A stretch of 49,325 nucleotides of DNA from JALZAH01 sp051000755 (GTDB taxonomy: Bacteria; Actinomycetota; Acidimicrobiia; Acidimicrobiales; Palsa-688), in the NCBI GenBank assembly GCA_051000755.1, contig JBPCNZ010000157.1, positions 1-49,325 of the forward strand. The letters are read 5' to 3'. Below are positions 31,381-39,165 of the stretch, one piece after another (the stretch's first letter is position 1; the number at the start of each line of letters is the position of its first letter). The translations under genes and the position numbers were made by a program. The notes under the pieces were generated by a model. It was not told the DNA's origin and did not search any database. It saw only the letters and a list, made by a program, of their open reading frames with translations.

Positions 31381-32964
31381 ATGGCCAGCGAGCAACGCTT
31401 CACCGATTCCGGCATCGAGGTCCGCCCGGTGTACTCCGCCGGTGACCTCGACGGATGGGACGCGGCCACCAAGCTCGGCGAACCGGGCTCGACGCCGTTC
31501 ACCCGCGGGATCTACCCGACGATGTACCGGGGCCGCCCGTGGACCATCCGCCAGTATTCCGGGTTCGGCAACGCCGAGTCGACCAACGAGCGCTGGAAGC
31601 AACTCCTGGCCGGTGGGGGCACCGGGTTGAGCTGCGCCTTCGATCTGCCCACCCAGATGGGCTACGACTCCGATCACGAACGGGCGGAAGGCGAGATTGG
31701 CAAGGTCGGCGTCGCCATCGACTCCATCGATGACATGCGGATCCTCCTCGACGGGCTGCCGCTCGACAAGGTGACCACGTCGATGACCATCAACGCCACG
31801 GCCTCGACCCTGCTGCTGCTCTATGCCCTGGTCGCCGAGGAGCAGGGCAGCGATCTGACCAAGCTCGGCGGGACCATCCAGAACGACATTCTGAAGGAGT
31901 ACGTGGCCCGGGGCACCTACATCTACCCGCCCCGCCCGTCGATGCGGCTGATCACCGACATCTTCGCCTACTGCCGCAGCGAGCTGCCGAGCTGGAACAC
32001 CATCTCCATCTCCGGCTACCACATCCGTGAGGCCGGCTCGACCGCCGTTCAGGAGATTGCCTTCACCCTCGCCAACGGGATCGCCTACGTGTCGGCCGCC
32101 GTCGACGCCGGCCTGCCGGTCGACGAGTTCGCCCCCCGACTCAGCTTTTTCTGGAACGCCCACAACAACCTGTTCGAGGAGGTGGCCAAGTTTCGGGCCG
32201 CCCGCCGCATGTGGGCCCGGATCATGACCGACCGCTTCGGGGCCACCACTGAGAAGGCCAAGCTGTTGCGCTTCCACACCCAGACCGGCGGGTCGACCCT
32301 GACGGCACAGCAGCCGGAGAACAACATCGCCCGGGTCACCCTCCAGTCCCTCGCGGCCGTGCTGGGCGGGACCCAGAGCCTGCACGCCAACGGCTTCGAC
32401 GAAGCGCTGGGCCTGCCCACCAGCCGGGCGGCACGCATCGCCCTGCGCACCCAGCAGATCGTGGCCAGCGAATCCGGTGTGGTGGACACCGCCGACCCGT
32501 TGGCCGGATCCTACTTCGTCGAGTCGCTCACCGATGAGGTGGAAGCAGGGGCGTGGGAGTACCTGGAGAAGATCGACGGCATGGGCGGATCGGTGGCCGC
32601 CATCGAGAGCGGGTTCATGGCCGACGAGATCGAAGACGCCGCCTTCGCCTACACCAAGGCCGTCGATGCGTCGGAGAAGATCATCGTCGGCGTCAACCGG
32701 TACCACGACGATCAGCCCGACCCCGTCGAGGTGTTCCCCATCGACCCGGCCTTGCAGGCGGCCCAGGTGGAGAGGGTGCAGCGGACCCGAGCCGAGCGGG
32801 ACAACGCCGCGGTCAAGGAGGCCATGAATGCGCTGGAGGCCGCCGCCCGGGGCACCGACAACGTCCTCCCGCCGATGAAGGAGGCCCTCAAACGGCGGGC
32901 CACGCTGGGCGAGGTCAGCGACGTCCTCCGGGGTGTCTTTGGCACCTACCAGCCGGAGCGCTGA
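31381..32964 (+). CDS. mcmA: Methylmalonyl-CoA mutase, catalytic chain without B12 domain
   Basis: The 527-residue protein is the TIM-barrel half of an adenosylcobalamin-dependent acyl-CoA mutase. It has YPTMYRGRPWTIRQYSGFG, including the Tyr that is diagnostic for methylmalonyl-CoA. It also has FDLPTQMGYDSDH, SISGYHIREAGSTAVQE with the catalytic His, and GGSTLTAQQPENNI. The C-terminal B12-binding domain (DxHxxG) is missing, as in archaeal-type two-subunit enzymes; no small subunit gene is in the window. It interconverts (R)-methylmalonyl-CoA and succinyl-CoA in propionate or branched-chain catabolism. Only one base separates its stop from the next gene. Confidence 0.88.
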   Translation: MASEQRFTDSGIEVRPVYSAGDLDGWDAATKLGEPGSTPFTRGIYPTMYRGRPWTIRQYSGFGNAESTNERWKQLLAGGGTGLSCAFDLPTQMGYDSDHERAEGEIGKVGVAIDSIDDMRILLDGLPLDKVTTSMTINATASTLLLLYALVAEEQGSDLTKLGGTIQNDILKEYVARGTYIYPPRPSMRLITDIFAYCRSELPSWNTISISGYHIREAGSTAVQEIAFTLANGIAYVSAAVDAGLPVDEFAPRLSFFWNAHNNLFEEVAKFRAARRMWARIMTDRFGATTEKAKLLRFHTQTGGSTLTAQQPENNIARVTLQSLAAVLGGTQSLHANGFDEALGLPTSRAARIALRTQQIVASESGVVDTADPLAGSYFVESLTDEVEAGAWEYLEKIDGMGGSVAAIESGFMADEIEDAAFAYTKAVDASEKIIVGVNRYHDDQPDPVEVFPIDPALQAAQVERVQRTRAERDNAAVKEAMNALEAAARGTDNVLPPMKEALKRRATLGEVSDVLRGVFGTYQPER

Positions 32965-32965
32965 G

Positions 32966-34327
32966 ATGGCCACCAAGCTCGTCATCCTCGGAGGTGGACC
33001 CGCCGGCAACACGGCCGCGTCCCACGGGGCCCGTCAGGGCGCCGAGGTCATCCTCATCGAACGAGATGTGCTGGGTGGGGCCGCCCACCTGTGGGACTGC
33101 ATCCCGTCCAAGACCATGATCGCCACCGGCGGGGCCATGAGCTTCGCTCACCGCATCGACGGCATGGGGCTCTCCCACACGGAGGCCCGCTTCGACATCG
33201 ACGCCCAACGCCACCGCATCGAGGGCATCGAGGGCCGCCTCCATCACGACGTGGAACGGCTCCTCGTCTCCCAGGGCGTCAGGCTGGTGCAGGGCTCTGG
33301 TCGCCTCCTCGACGACCACACCGTGGAGGTAACTTCCGGCGACGGTGTGGATCGGATCCGTGCCGATGCCGTGCTCATCGCCACCGGATCCCGGCCCCGG
33401 ATCCCGGTCTGGGTGGAACCCGACGGGGAGCGGATCCTCACCACCCGCCAGGCCTATCCGCCGACGACGATGCCCGAGCACCTGGTCGTGATCGGCTCGG
33501 GCGTGACCGGGGTGGAGTTCGTCCACATGTTCTCCTCCTTCGGGTCCAAGGTCACCCTCATCGTGAGCCGCCAGCAGGTGCTGCCGGCCAAGGACCCCGA
33601 GGTGGCTGCCGCCCTCGAGGATGAGTTGCTGCGTCGCGGGGTCCGCCTGTTCAAAGGGGCCAGGGCGGAGATGATCGAGCGGACCGATGACGGCGTGGCG
33701 GTGGCGTGCGACGACGGCCGGGTGGCTGTCGGGACCCATGCGCTGTTGGCCATCGGTTCGATCGCCAACTCCGACGGCCTGGGCCTGGAGGATGCCGGGG
33801 TGAAGCTCGACGGCGGCGGGTACGTGCAGATCAACCAGCACTGCCAGTCGAGCGTCCCCCACATCTACGCCGCCGGGGACGTGTCCGGCAAGCTGCCGCT
33901 GTCATCGGTGGCGTCCATGCAGGGCCGCAAGATCGCCGAGCACGTCATGGGCATCCAGACCCGCGCCCACCGCCACATCGATTACGAGAAGGCGGCGTCG
34001 GCCATCTTCACCGAGCCCGAGATTGCCGATGTCGGCCTGGCCGAGGTCGACGCCTTCGCTACCGGCCGAAAGATCCGGGTGACCAAGGTGCCCTACGCGT
34101 CGACGGCCAAAGCCCTGATCAACGACGACCCCGGCGGGTTCGTGAAGATCATCTCCGACCCCGCAACCGGCGTCGTGCTCGGCGGCTCCATCGTCGGCCG
34201 CCACGCCGCCGAGCTGATCTCGGTCATCGCTGTGGCCGTGACCGCCAACCTCAAGGTCTCCGACATCGTCGAGAGCTGCCTGGTGCACCCGACCCTCTCC
34301 GAGGCCCTGGCCGACGCCGCCGAGTAG
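32966..34327 (+). CDS. lpdA: LpdA-type flavoprotein NAD(P)H reductase (dihydrolipoamide-dehydrogenase fold)
   Basis: This 453-residue flavoprotein has the FAD motif VILGGGPAGNTAA, the NAD(P) motif VIGSGVTGVEFVHMF and YAAGDVSGKLPL. The active-site segment reads LGGAAHLWDCIPSK. Only the second Cys of the usual redox disulfide remains (Cys45), with Ala40 in place of the first. M. tuberculosis LpdA (Rv3303c) shows the same change and acts as an NAD(P)H quinone reductase, not a lipoamide dehydrogenase. Unlike that protein, the C-terminal HPTLSEAL retains the His characteristic of true dehydrogenases. It is co-transcribed with the mutase and converges with the carboxylase gene. Confidence 0.85.
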   Translation: MATKLVILGGGPAGNTAASHGARQGAEVILIERDVLGGAAHLWDCIPSKTMIATGGAMSFAHRIDGMGLSHTEARFDIDAQRHRIEGIEGRLHHDVERLLVSQGVRLVQGSGRLLDDHTVEVTSGDGVDRIRADAVLIATGSRPRIPVWVEPDGERILTTRQAYPPTTMPEHLVVIGSGVTGVEFVHMFSSFGSKVTLIVSRQQVLPAKDPEVAAALEDELLRRGVRLFKGARAEMIERTDDGVAVACDDGRVAVGTHALLAIGSIANSDGLGLEDAGVKLDGGGYVQINQHCQSSVPHIYAAGDVSGKLPLSSVASMQGRKIAEHVMGIQTRAHRHIDYEKAASAIFTEPEIADVGLAEVDAFATGRKIRVTKVPYASTAKALINDDPGGFVKIISDPATGVVLGGSIVGRHAAELISVIAVAVTANLKVSDIVESCLVHPTLSEALADAAE

Positions 34328-34344
34328 GGACCGGTGGGCGGTCC

Positions 34345-36120
34345 TCAGGTGGCGCTGGGGGTGATGACCACGACCACGTCGCCGGCACCCACGGAGTCTC
34401 CGGCGGACACCTTCACCTCGGCGACCTCGCCGGCCACCTCGGCGGCGATGTTGTTCTCCATCTTCATGGCCTCGAGCACGGTGACGGCCTGGCCGACGTC
34501 GACGGCATCACCCATGCTGACCAGGACCTTGACGATGGTGCCCTGCATCGGCACGGCGACGTCGCCGCTGCTGGCCGCGGCGCCGCCTCCGCCCCCGGAG
34601 CGACGCCTGGGTTTGGCCCTGGCCGGGCCGCGGGCCGCCACGGGCGCGGTTTCGGGCACCCACATGCGCACGCCGTAGCGACGGCCGTTGACCTCCACGT
34701 CGATGTCACGCTGCACCCGGCCCTCGGCCTCATCGGGGGCGACGGTCGGCTTGGGGACGCCCACACCGGAGAGGTCGAGCTTCTCCTCCACCCAGTTGGT
34801 GGAGTGGTCGACGGCAATGAAGTCGGGATGCTCGAGGATGGCCAGGTCGGCGGGGATGGTCGTGGCCACCCCCTCGATCTCGGTCTCCCGCAGGGCCCGG
34901 ATCATGCGCTTGCGGGCCACCTCCCGGTCGCTGCCCCACACGATGACCTTGGCGATGAGGTTGTCGTAGTACTGGCTGATGGTGTCGCCGGCCTCGTAGC
35001 CGGCATCGGTCCGCACACCGTAGCCGTCGGGGCGGAGGAACCGGGTGAGGGGGCCGGGCGAGGGTTGGAACTTGCCGCCGGCAGGATCCTCGGCATTGAT
35101 GCGGACCTCGATGGCGTGGCCGATCAGCTTGACGTCCCCCTGGGTGAGCCCGAGAGGCTCGCCCGCGGCGATGCGCAACTGGAGGGCGACCAGGTCCATG
35201 CCCACCACCTGCTCGGTCACGGGATGCTCGACTTGGAGTCGGGTGTTCATCTCCAGGAAGAAGAAGTCGTCGTCCTGGTAGATGAACTCGACGGTGCCGG
35301 CGTTGACGTAACCGCAGGCCTTGGCCACCTTGATGGCGGCTTCGCCCATGGCCGTCAGGGTCGCCTCGGGGATGGAGGGCGCCGGTGCCTCCTCGATGAG
35401 CTTCTGGTGCCGGCGCTGGGCTGAGCAGTCTCTGGTTCCCAGGTAGACCCCGTCGCCGTGGGTGTCGAGGAACACCTGCACCTCGACATGACGCGGCCAG
35501 GTCAGGTACCGCTCCAGGTAGCTCTCGGACCGGCCGAAGCTGGATTGCGCCTCCCGCTGCGCCGACTCCAGAGCGTCGGCGGCGTCGGCACCCTTGTGCA
35601 CCACACGCATGCCGCGACCGCCGCCGCCGTACGCCGCCTTGATGGCCACCGGCCAGCCGAAGTCCTCACCGAAGGCGACAACATCGTCGGCTGAGCCGAT
35701 GACCTCGGTGGTGCCCGGCACGCCCGCCACGTCTGCGGCCTGGGCCGCTTTGCGGGAGCTGATCTTGTCGCCCATGACCTCGATGGCTTCGGGGGGAGGG
35801 CCGATCCACGTCACGCCGGCGTCGGTCACGGCCCGGGCGAAATCGGCGTTCTCGGAGAAGAACCCGTACCCAGGGTGGACGCCGTCCGCTCCCGACGTGG
35901 CGATGATCTCGAGGATCTTGTCGGTGTTGAGATAGCTCTCCGCCGCGGTCTGACCCCCGAGCGAGTACGCCTCATCCGCGATCCGCACGTGCAGGGCATC
36001 GCGGTCGAGGTCGGAGTACACCGCGACCGTGCCCACGCCCAGCTCCTGACACGTACGGATGACCCGGACGGCGATCTCTCCCCGGTTGGCGATCAAAACC
36101 TTGGTCAGCACAGCGGGCAT
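34345..36120 (-). CDS. Acetyl/propionyl-CoA carboxylase alpha chain (biotin carboxylase + biotin carrier)
   Basis: The 591-residue protein starts VLTKVLIANRGEIAVRVIRTCQE. It has the Gly-rich ATP loop YGGGGRGMRVV, RDCSAQRRHQKLIEEAPAP, EMNTRLQVEHPVTEQVVGMD and a basic linker PRRRSGGGG. The C-terminal biotinyl domain has EAMKMEN (about Lys553). This is the AccA3-like architecture that supplies carboxybiotin to several carboxyltransferases for malonyl- or methylmalonyl-CoA. No accD is adjacent. The start lies 9 bases from the divergent birA gene, whose product would biotinylate it. GAAAG just before the ATG may serve as a ribosome site. It is about twice as far from the serine locus as its paralogue at 16485. 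Confidence 0.92.
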   Translation of the reverse strand: MPAVLTKVLIANRGEIAVRVIRTCQELGVGTVAVYSDLDRDALHVRIADEAYSLGGQTAAESYLNTDKILEIIATSGADGVHPGYGFFSENADFARAVTDAGVTWIGPPPEAIEVMGDKISSRKAAQAADVAGVPGTTEVIGSADDVVAFGEDFGWPVAIKAAYGGGGRGMRVVHKGADAADALESAQREAQSSFGRSESYLERYLTWPRHVEVQVFLDTHGDGVYLGTRDCSAQRRHQKLIEEAPAPSIPEATLTAMGEAAIKVAKACGYVNAGTVEFIYQDDDFFFLEMNTRLQVEHPVTEQVVGMDLVALQLRIAAGEPLGLTQGDVKLIGHAIEVRINAEDPAGGKFQPSPGPLTRFLRPDGYGVRTDAGYEAGDTISQYYDNLIAKVIVWGSDREVARKRMIRALRETEIEGVATTIPADLAILEHPDFIAVDHSTNWVEEKLDLSGVGVPKPTVAPDEAEGRVQRDIDVEVNGRRYGVRMWVPETAPVAARGPARAKPRRRSGGGGGAAASSGDVAVPMQGTIVKVLVSMGDAVDVGQAVTVLEAMKMENNIAAEVAGEVAEVKVSAGDSVGAGDVVVVITPSAT

Positions 36121-36124
36121 TCTT

Positions 36125-36136
36125 TCAGCATGCTGA
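36125..36136. promoter_or_regulatory. Perfect 12-base palindrome over the birA start
   Basis: TCAGCATGCTGA is a perfect palindrome covering the birA ATG at 36130 and most of the 9-base gap to accA. On the minus strand its CATGCT ends 6 bases before the accA ATG, where a -10 would lie. The same CATGCT spacing occurs before serC. Confidence 0.4.
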
Positions 36137-36864
36137 GCGCGGAGCGAGTCCGAAGCGGGTTGCTGGCCACCCGTTTCGACGACATACAGGTCCTGGCCGA
36201 GATCGACTCGACCAACCGGGCGGCACGCCGCCTGGCCGACGGCGGGGCGCCCGAAGGGCTCGTCGTCATCGCCGAGCACCAAACCGCAGGGAGAGGACGT
36301 CTCGGTCGGAGCTGGGACGCCCGGCCGGGGACCGCGGTACTGATGTCGGTCCTGCTGCGCCCCGACCTGGCCATGGCCGACCTTCACCTCGTCACCGCCG
36401 CCGTCGCCCTGGCCGGTCGGACCGCCTGCTCGGAGGTCGCCGGGTTCCGGCCCGACCTGAAATGGCCGAACGATCTGCTGGTGGGCGACGCCAAGGTGGC
36501 GGGGATCCTGGCCGAGGCATCCCTGGGGGCGGTCGTGGTGGGCATGGGGCTCAACGTGTCCGCCGCCCCGCCGGGAGCGATCAGCGTCGACGAGGCCGCC
36601 GGTCGCGCCGTCGAGCGCGAAGCCCTCGTGGTGGCCCTGCTCGCCGATCTCGATGGCCGCATGCGGCACTGGGACCGGGTAATCGATGACTACCGTTCGG
36701 CATGCGCCACCATCGGCCGCCAGGTCCTGGTCATCACCCCCGACGGTGAGATGCGGGGCCGGGCCGAGGCGATCGACGACCGGGCCCGGTTGGTGGTGAC
36801 CTCCGACGCTGGGCGACGGGTGGTGCTGGCCGCGGGGGACGTGGTTCACCTGCGGCCGGCCTGA
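36130..36864 (+). CDS. birA: Biotin--[acetyl-CoA-carboxylase] ligase, no DNA-binding domain
   Basis: The 244-residue ligase makes biotinyl-AMP and attaches biotin to the carrier lysine of carboxylases. It has EIDSTNRAARR (24-34), the biotin/ATP loop TAGRGRLGRSW (52-62), DLKWPNDLLVGDAKVAGIL and VVGMGLNVS. The C-terminal SH3-like domain contains GEMRGRAEAIDD. There is no N-terminal helix-turn-helix, so it is a monofunctional (class I) ligase and probably not a repressor. It faces accA head-to-head, and the window's two biotin carriers (16485 and 34345) are natural substrates. A short inverted repeat (36869-36886) follows the stop. Confidence 0.92.
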   Translation: MLSAERVRSGLLATRFDDIQVLAEIDSTNRAARRLADGGAPEGLVVIAEHQTAGRGRLGRSWDARPGTAVLMSVLLRPDLAMADLHLVTAAVALAGRTACSEVAGFRPDLKWPNDLLVGDAKVAGILAEASLGAVVVGMGLNVSAAPPGAISVDEAAGRAVEREALVVALLADLDGRMRHWDRVIDDYRSACATIGRQVLVITPDGEMRGRAEAIDDRARLVVTSDAGRRVVLAAGDVVHLRPA

Positions 36865-36868
36865 CCGC

Positions 36869-36886
36869 TCCTGGCTGCTACCAGGA
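36869..36886 (+). terminator. Small hairpin after birA
   Basis: TCCTGG and CCAGGA form a 6-base stem with a 6-base loop, 4 bases after the birA stop and without a T run. It is weak but correctly placed for a terminator. Confidence 0.3.
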
Positions 36887-36949
36887 CTCCAGCGAAGCTG
36901 TTGCGCATGGCCGTGGGGATGATGAACCGCCAGATTGCTGAGTCCCGGC

Positions 36950-36985
36950 CCGAGGCCGGCCCTGAGCCCGGGCCGGTAGCCTCGG
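36950..36985 (+). promoter_or_regulatory. GC-rich hairpin immediately upstream of the rmlA start
   Basis: Arms CCGAGGC/GCCTCGG and CGGCCC/GGGCCG stack into a 13-pair stem with a 3-base bulge and 7-base loop, ending 4 bases before the ATG at 36990. It includes the TAGCCT -10 candidate (36977-36982). It therefore acts at the DNA level if the mRNA is leaderless, or hides the start region if it is not. Confidence 0.45.
36977..36982 (+). promoter_or_regulatory. Predicted leaderless -10 element (TAGCCT) of rmlA
   Basis: TAGCCT ends 7 bases before the ATG at 36990. The same hexamer at the same distance precedes the lipoprotein gene at 30684. Confidence 0.4.
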
Positions 36986-36989
36986 CCTC

Positions 36990-38096
36990 ATGAAGGCGCT
37001 CATCCTGGCGGGCGGCACCGGCACCCGTCTGCGCCCGATCACCCACACCCGGGCCAAGCAGCTGGTGCCGGTGGCCAACAAGCCCATCTTGTTCTACGGG
37101 CTCGAGGCCATCGCCGACGCCGGGATCAAGCAGGTCGGCATCATCGTGGGCGACACCGCCGGCGAGGTGCGAGCCGCCGTGGGGGACGGCTCGGCGTGGG
37201 GCCTGGACGTGACCTACCTGCCCCAGGAGGCCCCGCTGGGACTGGCCCACTGCGTGCTCATCGCCCGGGACTTCCTGGGCGATGACGATTTCGTCATGTA
37301 CCTGGGCGACAACCTGTTGAAGCAGACCCTGGCCGATTTTGTCCGGCGCTTCGAGGAGGACCGGCAACGGGCAGCCAACCCCACCTTGGTGGACGCCGTT
37401 GCCGCCCCGGTCGCCCAGATCCTGCTCAAGCAGGTTCCCGATCCGCAGCGGTTCGGGGTGGCGGAGATCGATGAGCACGGCGGGATCGTCAAGCTGGTGG
37501 AGAAACCGGAGGTCCCCCCCTCGGATCTGGCCCTGGTCGGGGTGTACCTCTTCGACGCCCACGTCCACGAGGCGGTGGCGTCCATCGCGCCGTCCGCGCG
37601 CGGTGAGCTGGAGATCACCGACGCCATCGGTTGGCTCATCGATCACGGCCACCGGGTGCGCAGCGAGATCCTGGAGGGGTGGTGGATCGACACCGGCAAG
37701 CTGACCCCCCTCCTCGAAGCCAACCGGCTCATCCTGGAGGGCATCGAGCGTCGCCTCGATGGAGACATCGACGAGGCGTCCCAGGTGGACGGCCGTGTCG
37801 TGGTGGAGGGCGGTGCGGTCATCCGCCACTCGGTGCTGCGGGGTCCCATCATCATCGGGGCGGGCACCACCATCACGGACAGCTTCATCGGGCCGTTCAG
37901 CGCCATCGGCCAGCGGTGCGTGGTCGAACGCTCGGAGATCGAGCACTCGGTGGTGCTCGACGACAGCCGTATCCTGGCGGCCGGGCGGATCGAGGACTCC
38001 CTGCTCGGCCACCATGTAGAGGTGACCCGCTCCGAGCGCCGCCCTCGCGCCACCAGGCTCATGGTCGGCGATCACTCCCAGATCGACATGGGCTGA
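36990..38096 (+). CDS. rmlA: Glucose-1-phosphate thymidylyltransferase, long form
   Basis: The 368-residue enzyme makes dTDP-glucose from glucose-1-phosphate and dTTP. The N-terminal nucleotidyltransferase has LAGGTGTRLRPITHTRAKQLVPVANKP (first 30 residues), YLGDNLLKQ with the metal Asp, FGVAEIDEHG and a WWIDTGKL motif. The C-terminal third (about 260-368) is a left-handed beta-helix with repeated V/I-x-G-G/A hexapeptides. This is the long StrD/GraD-type form rather than the short RmlA. It opens the nucleotide-sugar cluster and lies 94 bases before rmlB. Confidence 0.9.
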   Translation: MKALILAGGTGTRLRPITHTRAKQLVPVANKPILFYGLEAIADAGIKQVGIIVGDTAGEVRAAVGDGSAWGLDVTYLPQEAPLGLAHCVLIARDFLGDDDFVMYLGDNLLKQTLADFVRRFEEDRQRAANPTLVDAVAAPVAQILLKQVPDPQRFGVAEIDEHGGIVKLVEKPEVPPSDLALVGVYLFDAHVHEAVASIAPSARGELEITDAIGWLIDHGHRVRSEILEGWWIDTGKLTPLLEANRLILEGIERRLDGDIDEASQVDGRVVVEGGAVIRHSVLRGPIIIGAGTTITDSFIGPFSAIGQRCVVERSEIEHSVVLDDSRILAAGRIEDSLLGHHVEVTRSERRPRATRLMVGDHSQIDMG

Positions 38097-38176
38097 GCGC
38101 CAGCGGTCCGTGACGGCTCGGCCTGCTCGGCGGGGTCGCCCCCGGCGGGTTGTCCCGGGGCCGGGCCCGTTACCGG

Positions 38177-38182
38177 TATCGT
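38177..38182 (+). promoter_or_regulatory. Predicted leaderless -10 element (TATCGT) of rmlB
   Basis: TATCGT ends 8 bases before the GTG at 38191. It gives rmlB its own start in addition to any read-through from rmlA. Confidence 0.4.
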
Positions 38183-38190
38183 TCGGAGCC

Positions 38191-39165
38191 GTGCGATTGC
38201 TCGTGACCGGCGGCGCCGGCTTCATCGGGTCCAACTACGTCCGCTGGGTGCTGGATCATTCCGACGACGAGGTGACCATCTATGACGCCCTCACCTACGC
38301 CGGCAACCGTTCGACGCTGTCGGAGGTCCTAGCGGGGGTCCACGAGAACCGGGTGCGTTTCGTGCACGCCGACATCTGCGATCCTGTGGCGTTGGGTCAC
38401 CATGTGCCCGGCCATGACGCCATCGTCCATTTCGCCGCCGAGAGCCACGTGGACCGCTCCATCATCGGGTCCCAGGACTTCGTGGTCACCAACTGTGTCG
38501 GCACCAACCTGGTCATGGACGCAGCCCGGATGGCGGACATCGGTCGCGTGGTCCACGTCTCGACCGACGAGGTGTACGGATCGGTGGAGGAGGGCGCCTC
38601 CAACGAGCACGACCTCCTGGTGCCCCGATCCCCGTACAGCGCCTCGAAGGCCGGTTCCGATCTGATCGCCCTGTCCCACTTCACCACCTACGGCCTGCCG
38701 GTGCTGGTCACGCGCAGCTCGAACAACTTCGGCCCCTGGCAGTACCCCGAGAAGGTCATCCCCCTGTTCCTCACCAACCTCTTCGATGGGATCAAGGTCC
38801 CGCTCTACGGCGATGGCCTCAACCGGCGGGACTGGCTGTTCGTGGCCGACAACTGTGCGGCCATCGACGCCATCCTTCGCCGTGGCCGCGACGGTGAGAT
38901 CTACAACATCGGGGCCGGCAACGAGCTGACCAACCGGGAGCTGACCGCCCGTCTGCTCGACCTGTGCGGAGCCGGCGAGGAGATGGTCGAGCCGGTCGCT
39001 GACCGCCTGGGTCACGATCGGCGCTACTCGGTCGACTCCTCCAAGGTCCGCGCCCTCGGCTGGGTACCCGAGGTCGGTCTCGACGAGGGGCTCGACCAGA
39101 CCCATGCGTGGTACCGAGACGGCCGGTGGTGGTGGGAACCGCTCCGGGCCGTCCCGATCCGGTGA
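38191..39165 (+). CDS. rmlB: dTDP-glucose 4,6-dehydratase
   Basis: The 324-residue extended short-chain dehydrogenase converts dTDP-glucose to dTDP-4-keto-6-deoxyglucose. Visible features are the NAD motif TGGAGFIGSNYV (6-17), AAESHVDRSI, STDEVYGSVEEG with the catalytic Asp-Glu pair, YSASKAGSD with the Tyr-x3-Lys pair and TRSSNNFGPWQYPEK. GTG 38191 places the Rossmann motif at the N-terminus. The stop overlaps the rmlD start (GTGA). Confidence 0.94.
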   Translation: MRLLVTGGAGFIGSNYVRWVLDHSDDEVTIYDALTYAGNRSTLSEVLAGVHENRVRFVHADICDPVALGHHVPGHDAIVHFAAESHVDRSIIGSQDFVVTNCVGTNLVMDAARMADIGRVVHVSTDEVYGSVEEGASNEHDLLVPRSPYSASKAGSDLIALSHFTTYGLPVLVTRSSNNFGPWQYPEKVIPLFLTNLFDGIKVPLYGDGLNRRDWLFVADNCAAIDAILRRGRDGEIYNIGAGNELTNRELTARLLDLCGAGEEMVEPVADRLGHDRRYSVDSSKVRALGWVPEVGLDEGLDQTHAWYRDGRWWWEPLRAVPIR

